A program made the position numbers and the translations under genes. From the NCBI RefSeq assembly GCF_000208745.1, contig NC_030859.1:5672906-5736905 (forward strand): DNA of 64,000 nt, read 5' to 3'. Each line of letters begins with the position of its first letter. Positions within the stretch are counted from its first letter, which is position 1. This stretch comes from Theobroma cacao (Eukaryota; Streptophyta; Magnoliopsida; Malvales; Malvaceae). Below the pieces are notes generated by a model, which was given only the letters and a program-made list of their open reading frames with translations, was not told where the DNA came from and made no database searches. Below are positions 37,513 to 49,000 of this stretch, piece after piece.

Positions 37513-39709
37513 ATGTCAGGATCTATCTCCCATTTCTTGTGCTACAAAGTGAATGAGCCAATGAAGTTGGAAGTTCTCGATCTTGGGAATAATCTTTTAT
37601 CAGAGAAATACTTTATTGTTGGAAGTAGACTTGTCAATATGAGCTTAGCTCATCGGGTTAGTCCATTTTTATGAAATATGAGACAGGTTGAGTCATAAAA
37701 ATGTAAGCCCATATTAAAATTGAGCTTAAATGGGTTGGCTCGTATGATTAAGAGGCTAACCCAGGTTTGGGTAGGCCAGCCCGATGGGTCAAAAAAAATT
37801 AAATTTAAAAAATAAAAATGGTCCGTTTCATAAATTTTTTTAATGAAAAAAAAATTACCCAAGTAACCTAACCCGTTCAGCAATTCGATTTAACTCCCTT
37901 CTCCCTTCTGTAGTTCTTTCAGCCTACAAAGAAGTCAAGTTTTGCTTTCTCAACCCATCTCCATCTGGCCATCCCATCCAGCCATCTCCATCGCCGATCA
38001 ACTTTCAGGCTTCAGTAGTTCGGTTCGGCCCGTCTCCCTTTTGTCGTTCTTTCAATCTTTCTTTCAGCCTACAACAGTAGCTAGCAATCGACTTTTGCTT
38101 TCTTAACCCATTCCCATCCGGCCATCCCATTGCTGATCGGCTTTCAGGCTTCAGTAGTTCGATTCGACCCTTCCCCCTTCTGCCGTTCTTTCAGCCTATA
38201 AAGCAGTCAAGTTTTGCTTCCTCAACCCATACCCATCCACCCATCCCTTCTGGCCATCCCATAGCCGATCGGCTTTCAGACTTCAGCAGTTCGGTTCGGC
38301 CCTTCCCCCTTCTACAATTCTTTCAGCCTACAGAGCAGTCGACTTTTTCTTTCTCAACCCATCCCCATCTGGCCATCCCATCGCCTATCGGCTTTTAGAC
38401 TTTAGCAATTCAATTCGGTGCCCTTCCCCCTTCTGCTGTTCTTTCAACCTAAAAAGCAGTCAAAAATTCTTTTTTTAAAAATATGAGCTGACTCAACCAT
38501 GCTTATGCGCTAGCAAAAGGTGAGTTGGGTTGAGAATTTAACAATCTATATAAAATATGAGCTGGCCCGACCCAACTCATAGTTTTTTACTCCACAAATG
38601 CTTGAATCGAGTTGAATTGGCCCGATCCATATTGACTTGTCTAATTGGAAGAAGTGACCAAGGTTGGTGGGGATAAAATTTTGTGACAACAATTTTTGTG
38701 ATAAGATTCCCAGTTCCATGGGAAGTTTAACTTCTCTTCAATCATTACACGTACGAAACAACAATCTTCTTGGTGAAGTACCCTCCTCTATAAAAAATTG
38801 CCGGGAATTGCTTACCGTTGACTTTGGTGCTAATCGGTTGTCTGGACATATACCCCCATGGACGGGAGGAAGGCTCTCAAAATTAATTATCCTCAGCCTT
38901 CACACGAACAAGTTTAATGGCAATATACCTAAAGAACTTTGTGTCCTATCATCTCTTCAAATTCTAGACCTTTCCCATAACAATTTTACAGGTAATATAC
39001 CAAGCTGTGTCAACAATCTCAGTGCCATGGTCTCAAGAAATAATTCCGATGAGTAGATATTTTACAGAACTTCTAAGGGAAGATTTTTTGAGGATATATT
39101 AGTTGTGATGAAAGGAAGGGTGGTGGAGTATAGCAATACGCTTAAACTAGTTATAACTGTGGACCTTTCGGACAACAATTTATCAGGTGAGATTCCCAAG
39201 GAGGTGACAAGTCTTGCAGGCCTACAATCATTGAATTTCTCACATAATCTTCTAGTTGGAAGAATTCCTGACAACATTGGTGCCATGGTATCATTAGAAT
39301 GTGTTGATTTATAAATAACCTACTTTCTGGCAAAATCCCTCCAACTATCCCTCACCTAACCTTCTTGAGTCACTTGAACTTGTCCTATAACAAGAGAATT
39401 ACAGGAAAAATCCCAACTAGTACTCAGTTACAAAACTTAGATGCAACCAGCTTTCTTGGAACTGAGCTCTTTGGACCACCACTAAGTGAGAATTCGAATG
39501 CTGTGACGTTCAGCAGCAGTGCAGGAGAACAAGAGGAAGGTCGACATGATGCGGACTGGTCCTATCTAAGCATTGAATTGGGATTTTGGTTTGGATTACT
39601 TGGTGCGTTAGTCCCTGTTCCGTTCTGCAAGTCATGGAGATTTGTATATTTTCAATATCTGGATGACATACTACATAACTTATGTGGCATTATTAGTAAA
39701 TATTTCTAA
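37513..39709 (+). pseudogene. Receptor-like protein (LRR-RLP) 3' fragment
   Basis: A truncated gene. 37513-37625 encodes an LRR piece (KLEVLDLGNNLLS). After a 1018-bp insertion the LRRs resume at 38652 with IPSSMGSLTSLQSLHV, GEVPSSIKNCRELLTV, ILSLHTNKFNGNIP and LQILDLSHNNFTGNIPS. The frame then meets a TAG at 39054-39056 and continues in frame (ITVDLSDNNLSGEIPKEV). A frameshift follows near 39312 (one base appears lost), and the last frame reads LSHLNLSYNKRITGKIPTST. It ends with an acidic spacer, a membrane segment (YLSIELGFWFGLLGALVPVP) and a short cytoplasmic tail at 39709. That end, without a kinase domain, is typical of plant RLPs, which act in pathogen or developmental perception at the plasma membrane. 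The N-terminal half and signal peptide are missing. Confidence 0.85.
37626..38643. mobile_element. Non-autonomous hAT-type element inside the LRR pseudogene
   Basis: A 1018-bp insertion splits an LRR. Its ends are inverted: TAGACTTGTCAATATG on the left and, in reverse complement, TAGACAAGTCAATATG on the right (14 of 16). It is flanked by an 8-bp target duplication with one mismatch (GTTGGAAG 37618-37625, ATTGGAAG 38644-38651). A TAG-type start with a TGTCAA core and an 8-bp duplication fit hAT elements. The inside has no transposase. It is largely an imperfect tandem array, 37905-38465, in which TCTTTCAGCC-like words recur at 37915, 38060, 38187, 38319 and 38440. Confidence 0.8.
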
Positions 39710-39838
39710 AAATTTAATAGAAGGTATGTAGTTGAACTAGGGAAACTATCATCCGCTTTAATGTTACTCTTTTTGTATATATAGTTGCAATGAGGTGTTT
39801 GTCCCAAAATGAACACATTAACTTTATTAATGTATAGC

Positions 39839-42801
39839 TTACAAACAATCACAGTATGTTACAGGAACTTGGTCCAGAGTATAATGCCCAAGCCTCCCAG
39901 TACGACACAAATTCAGCAACTTGACAGCAACTTTATCTTGAACATTTTGATCCATTTCTTCCTGAACATGAAAAGCCTCCCTTAATGCTACAAACTGTGC
40001 CTCGATAAGTTTTACCATATCATCCTCACACTCTAGATTACCATCAAAAGATGAAATAACATCAAAAAGAGCCCGACGAACATCATGCACCATGAAGTCC
40101 TGCATGAACAGTCATCAACATCTTTTTCTCAGTGTTTGGGAAGACAAAGAGAGAGGTCACTAATCATACAAAAAAGAATAATTTCCATTTTTCTTGTTTA
40201 AATTTTAAAATTCCTAAATTTATATATTTATTAACTACTATATCAGTGCACAGAAAATGCCTCATATCAATCCAAGCACCACTTGATCACTGCGCAAGTC
40301 TCATGACAAGTAAGACCCGAGCCAAGCTCTGGGTTCTTGTTCGTTATCAGAGCTCTCCATGAGCATGAGTGCTGCATGGTAGACATAAATTTGGACACTT
40401 CATAAACCTAAACACAAATTAAATTTCACAACAATACATTTAGTGTCACTAAATTTACTAAGCAAGAAATTTTGTGTCCCTCAAGTAGGCATAAGCATAG
40501 GTTTTATCTATTTATAAAATAAATAGCCAAAACATTTTATTTCCAATTAGAAGCTTTTCACAACATACGTGAGGCAATTGTTATAAGGGAAAAACAGCAT
40601 AGAGGCAGAGAAGAAAATTTTCAAAACAAATATTTGAGAAAGAGCTAAACGACCAACAAATATGAATAAGCCTGAATGCACCTAAAAAATAGATCTAGAG
40701 GAAGATTCTACCAGAAATTTTTTCAATGTAGCTTATTCCATTGGTCTTATAGAAAAGTGAAAGAGTTTATCACAATTTTTACTGTTAAAATAGTTTTGTA
40801 AGTAATATAAGGGCTTAAATAGTAAAAAAATCTCTAAACTAAATTCATTTATGCAAGAAAGCCCCTATTTATTATTGTGCCCAAAAAAGCCCTTATCATT
40901 TTATTTGTTTCCACACAAACCCTTAACCATGACGGAAAATTAATAGCAGTCAGACTCAATGTCAGCTGGCATTTCTATCCATGTCAACTGCCATGTGGCA
41001 ACATGGATGAAAAATGCCAACTGGCATTAAGTCTGATGTCAGTTAATTTTCCATTAGAATTAAAAGCTTCAGCATATACAAAACAAAGGATAAAAACTTC
41101 TTAGGTACAATAAAAGAATAACGACTTTCTAGCATAAATGGATATAATTCAAAGGCATTTTTTGTATTTAAGCCTAATATAAGGGCCCGTACCTGCGTGT
41201 GATCCATTAGATATTGCCTTCTCTGTCTCATCTCCAGCTTAGAGCTACTTGAATGCTCTCCTTTGTGCTCTAAAATTGACACCTTACCCCAATTGGTTGA
41301 TAATTTTGCCCAGTTTTTATACTGGTCACTTAAGTTGAGAATAGCCAAAAAATATTGAGCAAGGTCCTTTAGCCCAATCAAACTGTCTCTAATTGCTCCT
41401 GCACATGCAAAAAGAAAACCTGAACTAAAGACAACCTGCTGGATTAAGCAGAGAAGATACTTCAGCTTGACATAGTTGAACTATTACAATTAATTCATAA
41501 CACAGAAAGAGGAACAAAACGTCATTATCACCTCACCTGTTAATGCTAGCTTGGAGCAGCGCTCTGCATCATGAATGGTAGGAGGCAAAATACCAGGAGT
41601 ATCCAACAAATAGATATTGGGATGGCTACCAATCTGGACAAAAGAGTAAAGTATGAACCACAACATGATGCTGCTACAAACACAACTCTGATGGAGTAAA
41701 AATAATCTTGGCTAAATAAAAAAAATAAAAAAGACCATTATGACATTGTCACATACATACCTTCAAGCTGCTGATATCTTTTGTCTCTCCAGGCTGAGGA
41801 CTCACCAAAGCATGCTTCAATTTACCTTTCTCTAAGAGAAGGAACATGGCATAAATTAGATTTCACCTAAAGGTCATTTAAGCAGGAGAGAAACAACAGA
41901 GAAAATTAAATAAGTTAATAAAATTAGCACCCGCAATCACTACACTCCAACAATAAAACAATGTTGGGCCAGATGATTTGAGAAGGTTAAAGCACCTGCA
42001 GCACTAATCCTCCCAATCTGATGCAAAGAATTAGCGAGTGCTGATTTACCAACATTAGGAATCCCAACTAGCATTACTGTTATGGCGTCACTAAAACGAT
42101 GATCAGCTTTGTTCAGTTCCCTAACTTGAGCTTGTATAAAGTTAAGCAACTGTAAAAAATGAAGTATTTCAATTGTTAGCATATCTTAACAAGACATAAG
42201 GTTACTTTAACACTTCCTAAGAAGAGATCTAAGTAGGTAGATAGGAGAGTTAAAATACCCCTTTGACACTATCCTTGTTATGGGAATTGACTCCATAAGA
42301 AATGCACTTTTGTTGCTCAAAATATCTCATCCATTCCTGAAAAATAAAGCAGAACCTCTTAAAACAAATAAAGTCAAATAGGATTGGTAGGCAACACAAG
42401 AAACAGAGACCACGGGGATCTTTAATTGAATAAGAACCTTTATTTGGGTTGGGTTTGTGAGGTCCATCTTATTCATGACAACAATTCGCTTCGAAGGAGG
42501 ACGAGGAGGAACGATTCTCAACAGCTCATACTCAGACGATAAAGGAATCTAAGAGCTTAAAGCAGTCAACAAATTGGTTGAGAAATTTAACTGTACGGAA
42601 GAAGCACAAAGACAAATAAAAAAATTATACCCTGGCATCTCTGATCTCAACAATGTGATCGACCAATGGAAGCCGTTGAGCAATGGCACATGAGGCCGCA
42701 GCCATGTGGGGGCCGTACCATCCTCTGTTTGAGCTTACTGCTTTCTTCACTATACTCCCAATTTCCCTCGCTAATTTACTTGCTATACTACCCGATGCCA
42801 T
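39839..42801 (-). CDS. SIN2: Mitochondrial DAR GTPase (SIN2/DGP2, MTG1-YlqF family), 382 aa
   Basis: Eight exons on the minus strand: 42801-42631, 42548-42438, 42336-42259, 42149-41996, 41831-41761, 41633-41537, 41398-41193 and 40099-39839. They total 1149 nt with every phase closing. This is a circularly permuted GTPase: the DAR motif is at residues 55-57, the G4 NKMD at 83-86, the G1 P-loop GIPNVGKS at 149-156, and the G3 DTPG at 206-209, so G4 precedes G1 as in the YlqF/MTG1 family. Family knowledge: MTG1-type GTPases assist assembly of the large mitochondrial ribosomal subunit; the Arabidopsis homologue SHORT INTEGUMENTS 2 is mitochondrial and needed for ovule integument cell division. 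The length is close to the Arabidopsis protein. The N-terminus is basic and could serve targeting. A duplicated leader/5'-intron block lies 37 bp upstream of the ATG. The 3' end converges on the RLP pseudogene, 129 bp away. Confidence 0.95.
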
Positions 42802-42837
42802 TACAGAACTTCAAAACCCTTTTCATTGTGCTTCAAA

Positions 42838-44682
42838 ACCATCTTTCTAGTAAAATGACAAACAAAAGATAAGCATGAAAAGGCACTATCCATCTATATA
42901 TTATGGGAGAATTTAACGAGAAAATATTTAGCTAGGAGGCTGTGCACATTTCTCAAACTAGTATTACAAATCCCAATGTTTTCAAAAGTGACAGTTCCCA
43001 GTGAATCCAGCTAGAGTATAACAGAATCTGCAAAAGCTTCTGAATCATGACATCTTAACATCAACACGATGTGATTTTTTTATATAGAGTTTATTTCTTT
43101 TTCCATTTCCAGACAATAAAAGTTTAGGGTCTGATGTGACTTTTTTTTTATATGCCTTTTGCACTTTGTTTCCTAAAAAGTAAAAGAAAATTCATAATTG
43201 ATTAAAAATGAACAAATGACTAAACTGCAACACAAATTCTAACGTGATTACTCAAAATTAAAGTAAAATCATGCATTTTGTTCTCTAATAAATTACAACT
43301 TTAGTTTTTAATTCTTCAAATATATTACTTGCTTTTGCATCCAAGGGAATTTTAAGGATTTTTATTCCAAAAGCAAATAATAACAAGCAAATGGAGCCTT
43401 ACTCATCCTAGCAAATAGCTTGAAGCCAGGTTCAATTGGGTTCAAAGTTTAACTTTTCCAGCTAAAGAACTTCAAAAAAAATTACAAACTTTTAAAATTC
43501 AACCCAAAAAAAGCAGCAGTTCATTTCCCAATATTTAAACTTAATATAAATAATACCCATTTCATTTCAAGCATTACAGACGTTGCAACACCAACTTCAG
43601 AAAGGGGTCAAAACTGAAAGAAAGAAGGGGCAAAAAACACTTCAAGGAACTAACTACCAAAGTCCCATAAAAAGGTCGAATGTCCAAACCAATACAAGAC
43701 AAACACTCAAAACTAGTTACAAAATGACCCCATATTCCGCAGTGCATAGCAAATTATAACTTGCTGACAGAAAGAAACTTTAAGCTAAGACGAAAAAGAA
43801 AACCCAACAATTAAAACTAACAAGATAATCAAAGTTCATAGTCGGAATTGAATATCGAAGACCACCCAGGAAAATAAAAGTTAAAAAAGAAATGAAGCTT
43901 AAAAGTGGGGAAATGAACAGAGAAAGAGTGCTTACCTGAAGATAGAGTGAGAGAGTGATTGGGGTTTTCTTTCTTTCTTTTTTTTTTTGTCTAATTATCT
44001 GGGGGTTTGGAGAAATGTTTTAAAACCCTACTGTAAAGAGAGTAAAATGATAACTGGAACTGTGTTCCCATTGGCCCTTGTTGGGGGTTGGCTGGGAGGG
44101 AGTCCATTGAAAGAAGCCCCATGCACCATACACCATACTGAAATGGTCTTTTTCTTTTTTGTCGTTTTAATGAGTAGGTCGGGTTCAACCCGATTCAATT
44201 TGTTGGTTTGGCTCGCTTACAACAGTTTTTAATTGATATAATACTTTAAAATATCTTTAAATTATTTAAAAATTTTAAAAAATATTATNTTAAAAAATTT
44301 TTAAAAATTATTATTATTTTATTACAATCAATATAATTTTTATATTTTTATTTTAAATTAAATAATTTTTTATAATTAATAATTTACTATTTATTATTAA
44401 TAAAAATACCACTTATCAAATAGTATTGACTTTGATATATTGATATGTTATAATAAATAATGATTGATTTTATGATATTATTGTGTATCATTTTCACTTT
44501 TAATATCAACCGCGATTGAGTATAAAATGATAAACAGTGTTTTAATTAATAACAATTAATCAATTATTAATTATAAAATTTATTTGATTCAAAATAAAAA
44601 TATAAAAATTTATTAAATATAATAAATGAATAAAATTTATTTAAAATTTTTTAATAATTTAAGAATTTTTTCAAACATTATA
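42838..44682. repeat. Direct duplication of leader/5'-intron region, copy B
   Basis: This is the counterpart of 35655-37487. On the minus strand it contains a leader exon ending at 43936 (CAG/GTAAGC), an intron, and an acceptor (TTTTACTAG) at 42847-42848. Spliced this way, a short leader 42846-42802 would lead into the SIN2 start codon, so the block is probably the genuine SIN2 promoter and leader. Differences from copy A are scattered point changes and small indels (for example GCTAATAGC against AGC near 43415). The sequence also contains the region missing in the gap. Confidence 0.9.
44238..44682. mobile_element. AT-rich foldback MITE, copy 3
   Basis: This is the complete counterpart of the copy partly hidden in the gap. 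The left end is ATAATACTTTAAAATATC; the right end, in reverse complement, is ATAATGTTTGAAAAAATTC. It holds one ambiguous base at 44289. It lies at the far end of the duplicated block and so was carried along in the duplication. Confidence 0.7.
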
Positions 44683-46013
44683 TCTTTTTAATTTATGTTA
44701 GATAAATTAATGTTTTCTTATCTCATTAATCACATCCCTTGTATCCATATCTTATCCAAATTTTCATGTTAAATTTCAAATTTCAATAAAATACTAAATA
44801 AATCAAAGATTTTATCTATTTTTATTAACTTTAGAAATACTTGAATTAATAATGTATTGAAATTGTTATCCTTATTTAAGTATTATTTTTTAATACTTAA
44901 AGCAAGTATTTTTGTAACTTAAAGTGTCGAAATTAATTTTAATCTTGTTAAGAAAACCCATGGCCACGCAACAGTTCTATGCTCTCTTTATTGCTACAAA
45001 TGCCACAAGCTCACGAATTCAATCTAAAAAACATACCTTTTAAGTGAAAAAGAACCTTTATTTACAAAAATTCAAGAGTCATATCGACTCTTCTTAAATT
45101 AAGATCTATGACATGCTACTGGCTCTTTCAATCATAGAAAAAGAGACTCATCTTAGTCTAAACTTATCTCCACCTTGATATCTCAAAAGCTCGATTTTCA
45201 AAATTTAACACCGCACAAAGTTGAATTCAAATCTTGGCACATGACACAAGCAGTATGCTGATGCTCTTTCTTATGAGAGTACCATTATTGAATGACACTA
45301 CTCAAAAATAATATCAATGTACTAATAAATAATAACTTCATAAACTATTTATTCGTTTTAGTAGTCAAAAGGAGGGAGAAGAAAACTCAAAGGGCCAGGG
45401 TACAAGACCATTCTACATTATCAAGCAAAAAAAAAACAAGATCCTACGTTTGCCTTATCAGACTGTCAATAGAATAAAACAATCAGAAAAGCAAGCCTCA
45501 CCAGAAACTGAACTATAATTCTGATCAAAATTGCCTCTTAATTTTCTCTCCCCCCTAAACCAAAATAAAATATACAATGATGAAAGAATATATCTACCAG
45601 CACTAATTAAATAGTGAACAAAAAAAAGAAAAGAAAGAATATATCTACTGAATTGAATGTTCTATATGGTGAAAAGAATTTCTATCAGTCTTACCATGTT
45701 TACCAAAAACCTGGAATGCTGTATGCCTCATCAGATAACCCTGTAAAATGGCTTTGAATCGCTAGTGAACCGAAATTGCTGGGAAGCTGCTTTGTTCTCC
45801 CCTTCCTCCTTGAAAGCAATTTTACTTGACATAAAAAAATGAGAAGAATAAAATGTCTCCAACTGTGCTGTTAGATGTAACTAGGCTTCTCTTATATGCA
45901 GCAGTTTTCCGCTCTTCCCAGTTTAGGAAAAACAAGGGTTCAGTAGCTGTACTAGAAGTCGAGTGTTTCTACGTTAGTATAAAGTCATCTAGATTTAGCT
46001 TCTAAGTATCCTA
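44683..46013. other. Intergenic, with 3' flank of the glycosyltransferase gene
   Basis: No gene was seen. AT-rich sequence at 44683-45290 gives way to mixed sequence. The last few hundred bases before 46014 should contain the 3' UTR of the minus-strand glycosyltransferase gene. Confidence 0.5.
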
Positions 46014-49000
46014 TCATCCAAGTGATCTCTGCTTGTACCCATTCTTCATCCTTTCGAATAGTTTCTCCTTAGTTTTCCTCTTTTTGTCCATCTTCAGCCT
46101 GTATCTTTCTTCCCTCTCCCTCTCATAAATTCCTTGCCAATGCACTTCCCCTGTCAATGGCCACAACCACATCTTCCTCGGGTGGTCTTCATCATCTGCA
46201 GCCTCTGCTAGATCTTCATCCATGCTCTTTAATAATGTAAAGTTAAAATATCTAGCCCACATAAATTCTTTTCTCTGATCAACTGGATGTTGCTCTTCGA
46301 GCAAACCAGAGTGTGGCTCTATGTAGACCATCCTTCGCCCACTATGGTAAGCCCAGACATTGACCAAGAGTTCCAATACCTGACAGTAACAGTGTTTTTT
46401 CTGCCAATAATTAAATAAACAAAGAAGAGCACTGTTATGATTATACTCTCACTGAAACCCACAGATGTTATAGGAACCACATAACTTACCTCAAGCTCAG
46501 AGGAACCCAACAAACACAAATTGACCTCACCAGAGTTGGTATGCAAGGCATCAAGGGAATCAACAAACATCCTGCAGTCCGATTATATAAGTTTCCCGTC
46601 ATCATCTACTGTACTTTGCTCGATATTGAAAAGAGAAAAACAGATAAGATGCAAAAAAAAGAAGAGCAGGCTCTGTAGATTACCGTGAAAACATTACAAA
46701 CTCCAGAAAGGAAGTGGTTGGCATCACCCAGCTATGCAAGGCAGACCAGTGACCATCATCTTTGGGCATGGGAGGAAGAGCTTCCGTATCTGATGGCAAT
46801 ATATACATCTTGCGAAAAGCACTTTCAAAAGCAGTTCTGCAGGCATTTAAAGTAATCTTCTAAGCCACTCCATATATTTTTCATTTAGCAATATAACTAA
46901 TTTAAGATACCCACCTATCTAGTGCAAGTTACATAACAAAGCAGCAGTTGTATGTCCATATAACTCAACCAATAGCCTATCAAGACCCTATCAGACCCAG
47001 GCTTGGTTAAGAAATTTGGTCCAAATTTTTGAAAAGCCCAGCTTCTAGCCCCATAAAAAAATGAATAAGCATCCACACCCAGTTTCAGCACATGGCCACC
47101 TCCTAACCTATAAAACCAGATACTCGGGTTCTTGAACAACAAATGTTAAGCTTTAAATAGACCAAGCCCAAATCCCAGCCAATGACCGATTATCATCTCC
47201 TCACCTATTGATTTGACCTTGACCCATGTTCATGAACAAGAAATGTTGAACTTTGATCAGACCAGGCTTAAAACCGAAAAAAGGATGCTAAGAATTAGGC
47301 CGAAGTCACAGCCAATGATCGCCTCTTCACGACCCTGCCTATCTTGTTTTCAGCTTACTAAAAGGTGTAATGGAACAGGTAAAAGGAGCTTTTACCATGT
47401 AAACATATCAATCTTTCCTTGGTCTCCTATTTGTAACAATAATCAAAATGGTACCATGACAACTTCAGGAAAAAAAAACCCTTGACATATTTGATTAGAA
47501 AAGCATCTCAACAGGAAGAAGGAACTTAGGGAAGAGCAACTTGATGTAGGAAGAAATTGTCTGCATATCTACAACATGACAAGATGGCAAGCAAAATACG
47601 CTCATTCAACTCATAGAAAATTAAAGTGCAAATCTTGGCATCAGCAAGGCATGACAGATGACACCATCACCTAACATGCATGACAAATCATATTTCCAAC
47701 TGATATTTAGTAAAACAAACCTGCAGTGTCCAGCATTTAACAAATCACACATTGACCAAAATGTGAGTGCATCATTGGTGCCTGCACCTCCACCATCAAT
47801 GTCAAGGCGCGCCCAAAAGTACATTACATCTCGTTTACTTCCTTGAATAGTTTCTTCCAGAACTTCTTCAGCTCTTGTGGACAATGAAACCTATTTAGAG
47901 AAAAAGACTGAGCAGTCAATAATTGCAAACTCCAAAACTTGATACTTGTAGACTTGAATCAAAAAAGAAATGGATTTCTTTTGTTTTAGGAACTATTTTT
48001 TTTCTCCTTTATAAACTAACAATAAACAGAGTGAACAGATGGAAAGCTAAGATTATAGTAGAATAAACAACTCTTCCTTGATTTATTTGAGTGCAGAGGA
48101 GAGTAAAGTAGTGAGTTTATACACCATTATCATTCCACCCTGATTTAAGATAGTTCTAAAAAAAAATTTTGAGGGGTAAAAGGGAAATCATCCTGAATTG
48201 GGGGAATTGAAAAAAAATGATTAACGGGGGATTTCAGGGATTTGGTTCACCTTCAAACCATCCCCCAACACCCCCCTCAAAAAAAAAAAAATTTCCTAAC
48301 AGGATAAAGTAAACCATTTACTCCCTTTAACTGTACTGTGTTCTACCCTCCTTCCATCACAACACTAAAAAATTTGAACAACCAAAAAATTAGTTCTTAA
48401 AACTCCAGCTAATATTCAACAATTAAACGCCATATCATCAATATAAGGAATACCTTCCTACCAGCAGCGCGCCATGATTGAAAACCAATCCAAGGTCTCT
48501 TGTGAATGTTATCCACCCTATTTGCAATGGAAAACATCCCTCCAACTTCACATAACAAATCCCTGTAGTGAGTGTCATTCAAAACTGGAAGTCGGCCAAC
48601 TGCATCCACATCGTCTGATCTCAACCTCCTTGCTTTCCTAGACTGACATATAAAATGAATAGTTACAAATGTGAAAACTACTTATTTTTATACATCATTT
48701 GTCAGTAGCCAAACAATATGAAAGGAAAGCTCCTCTACAAGGTGAAAAAAAGACTAAGGAGCACTACAGCAAATACTAGAAATCTATAAATATATAAGCA
48801 GACTACATTAAGGAAGAAAAACGGTGGGGCTGGAGGGTGGGGAAGCTATGATCTGTACAAAGTTTCTCCCACTGCAAATTTTCCATGTTAGACTTTTGAG
48901 CAAGCATTCTATTCACCGTTTGCAAGAAAACTCAAGCTACCCAAGAATTACTCAAAAAGATTCAAAGCATTTTTGTCAAGAACTATGAGAAGATATTGTT

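Noticed and set aside
46319..46570. Alternative C-terminal frame of the glycosyltransferase gene
   Set aside because: It reads through the intron between exons 13 and 14; splicing GAG/GTAAG to CAG/AAAAAA restores the conserved frame.
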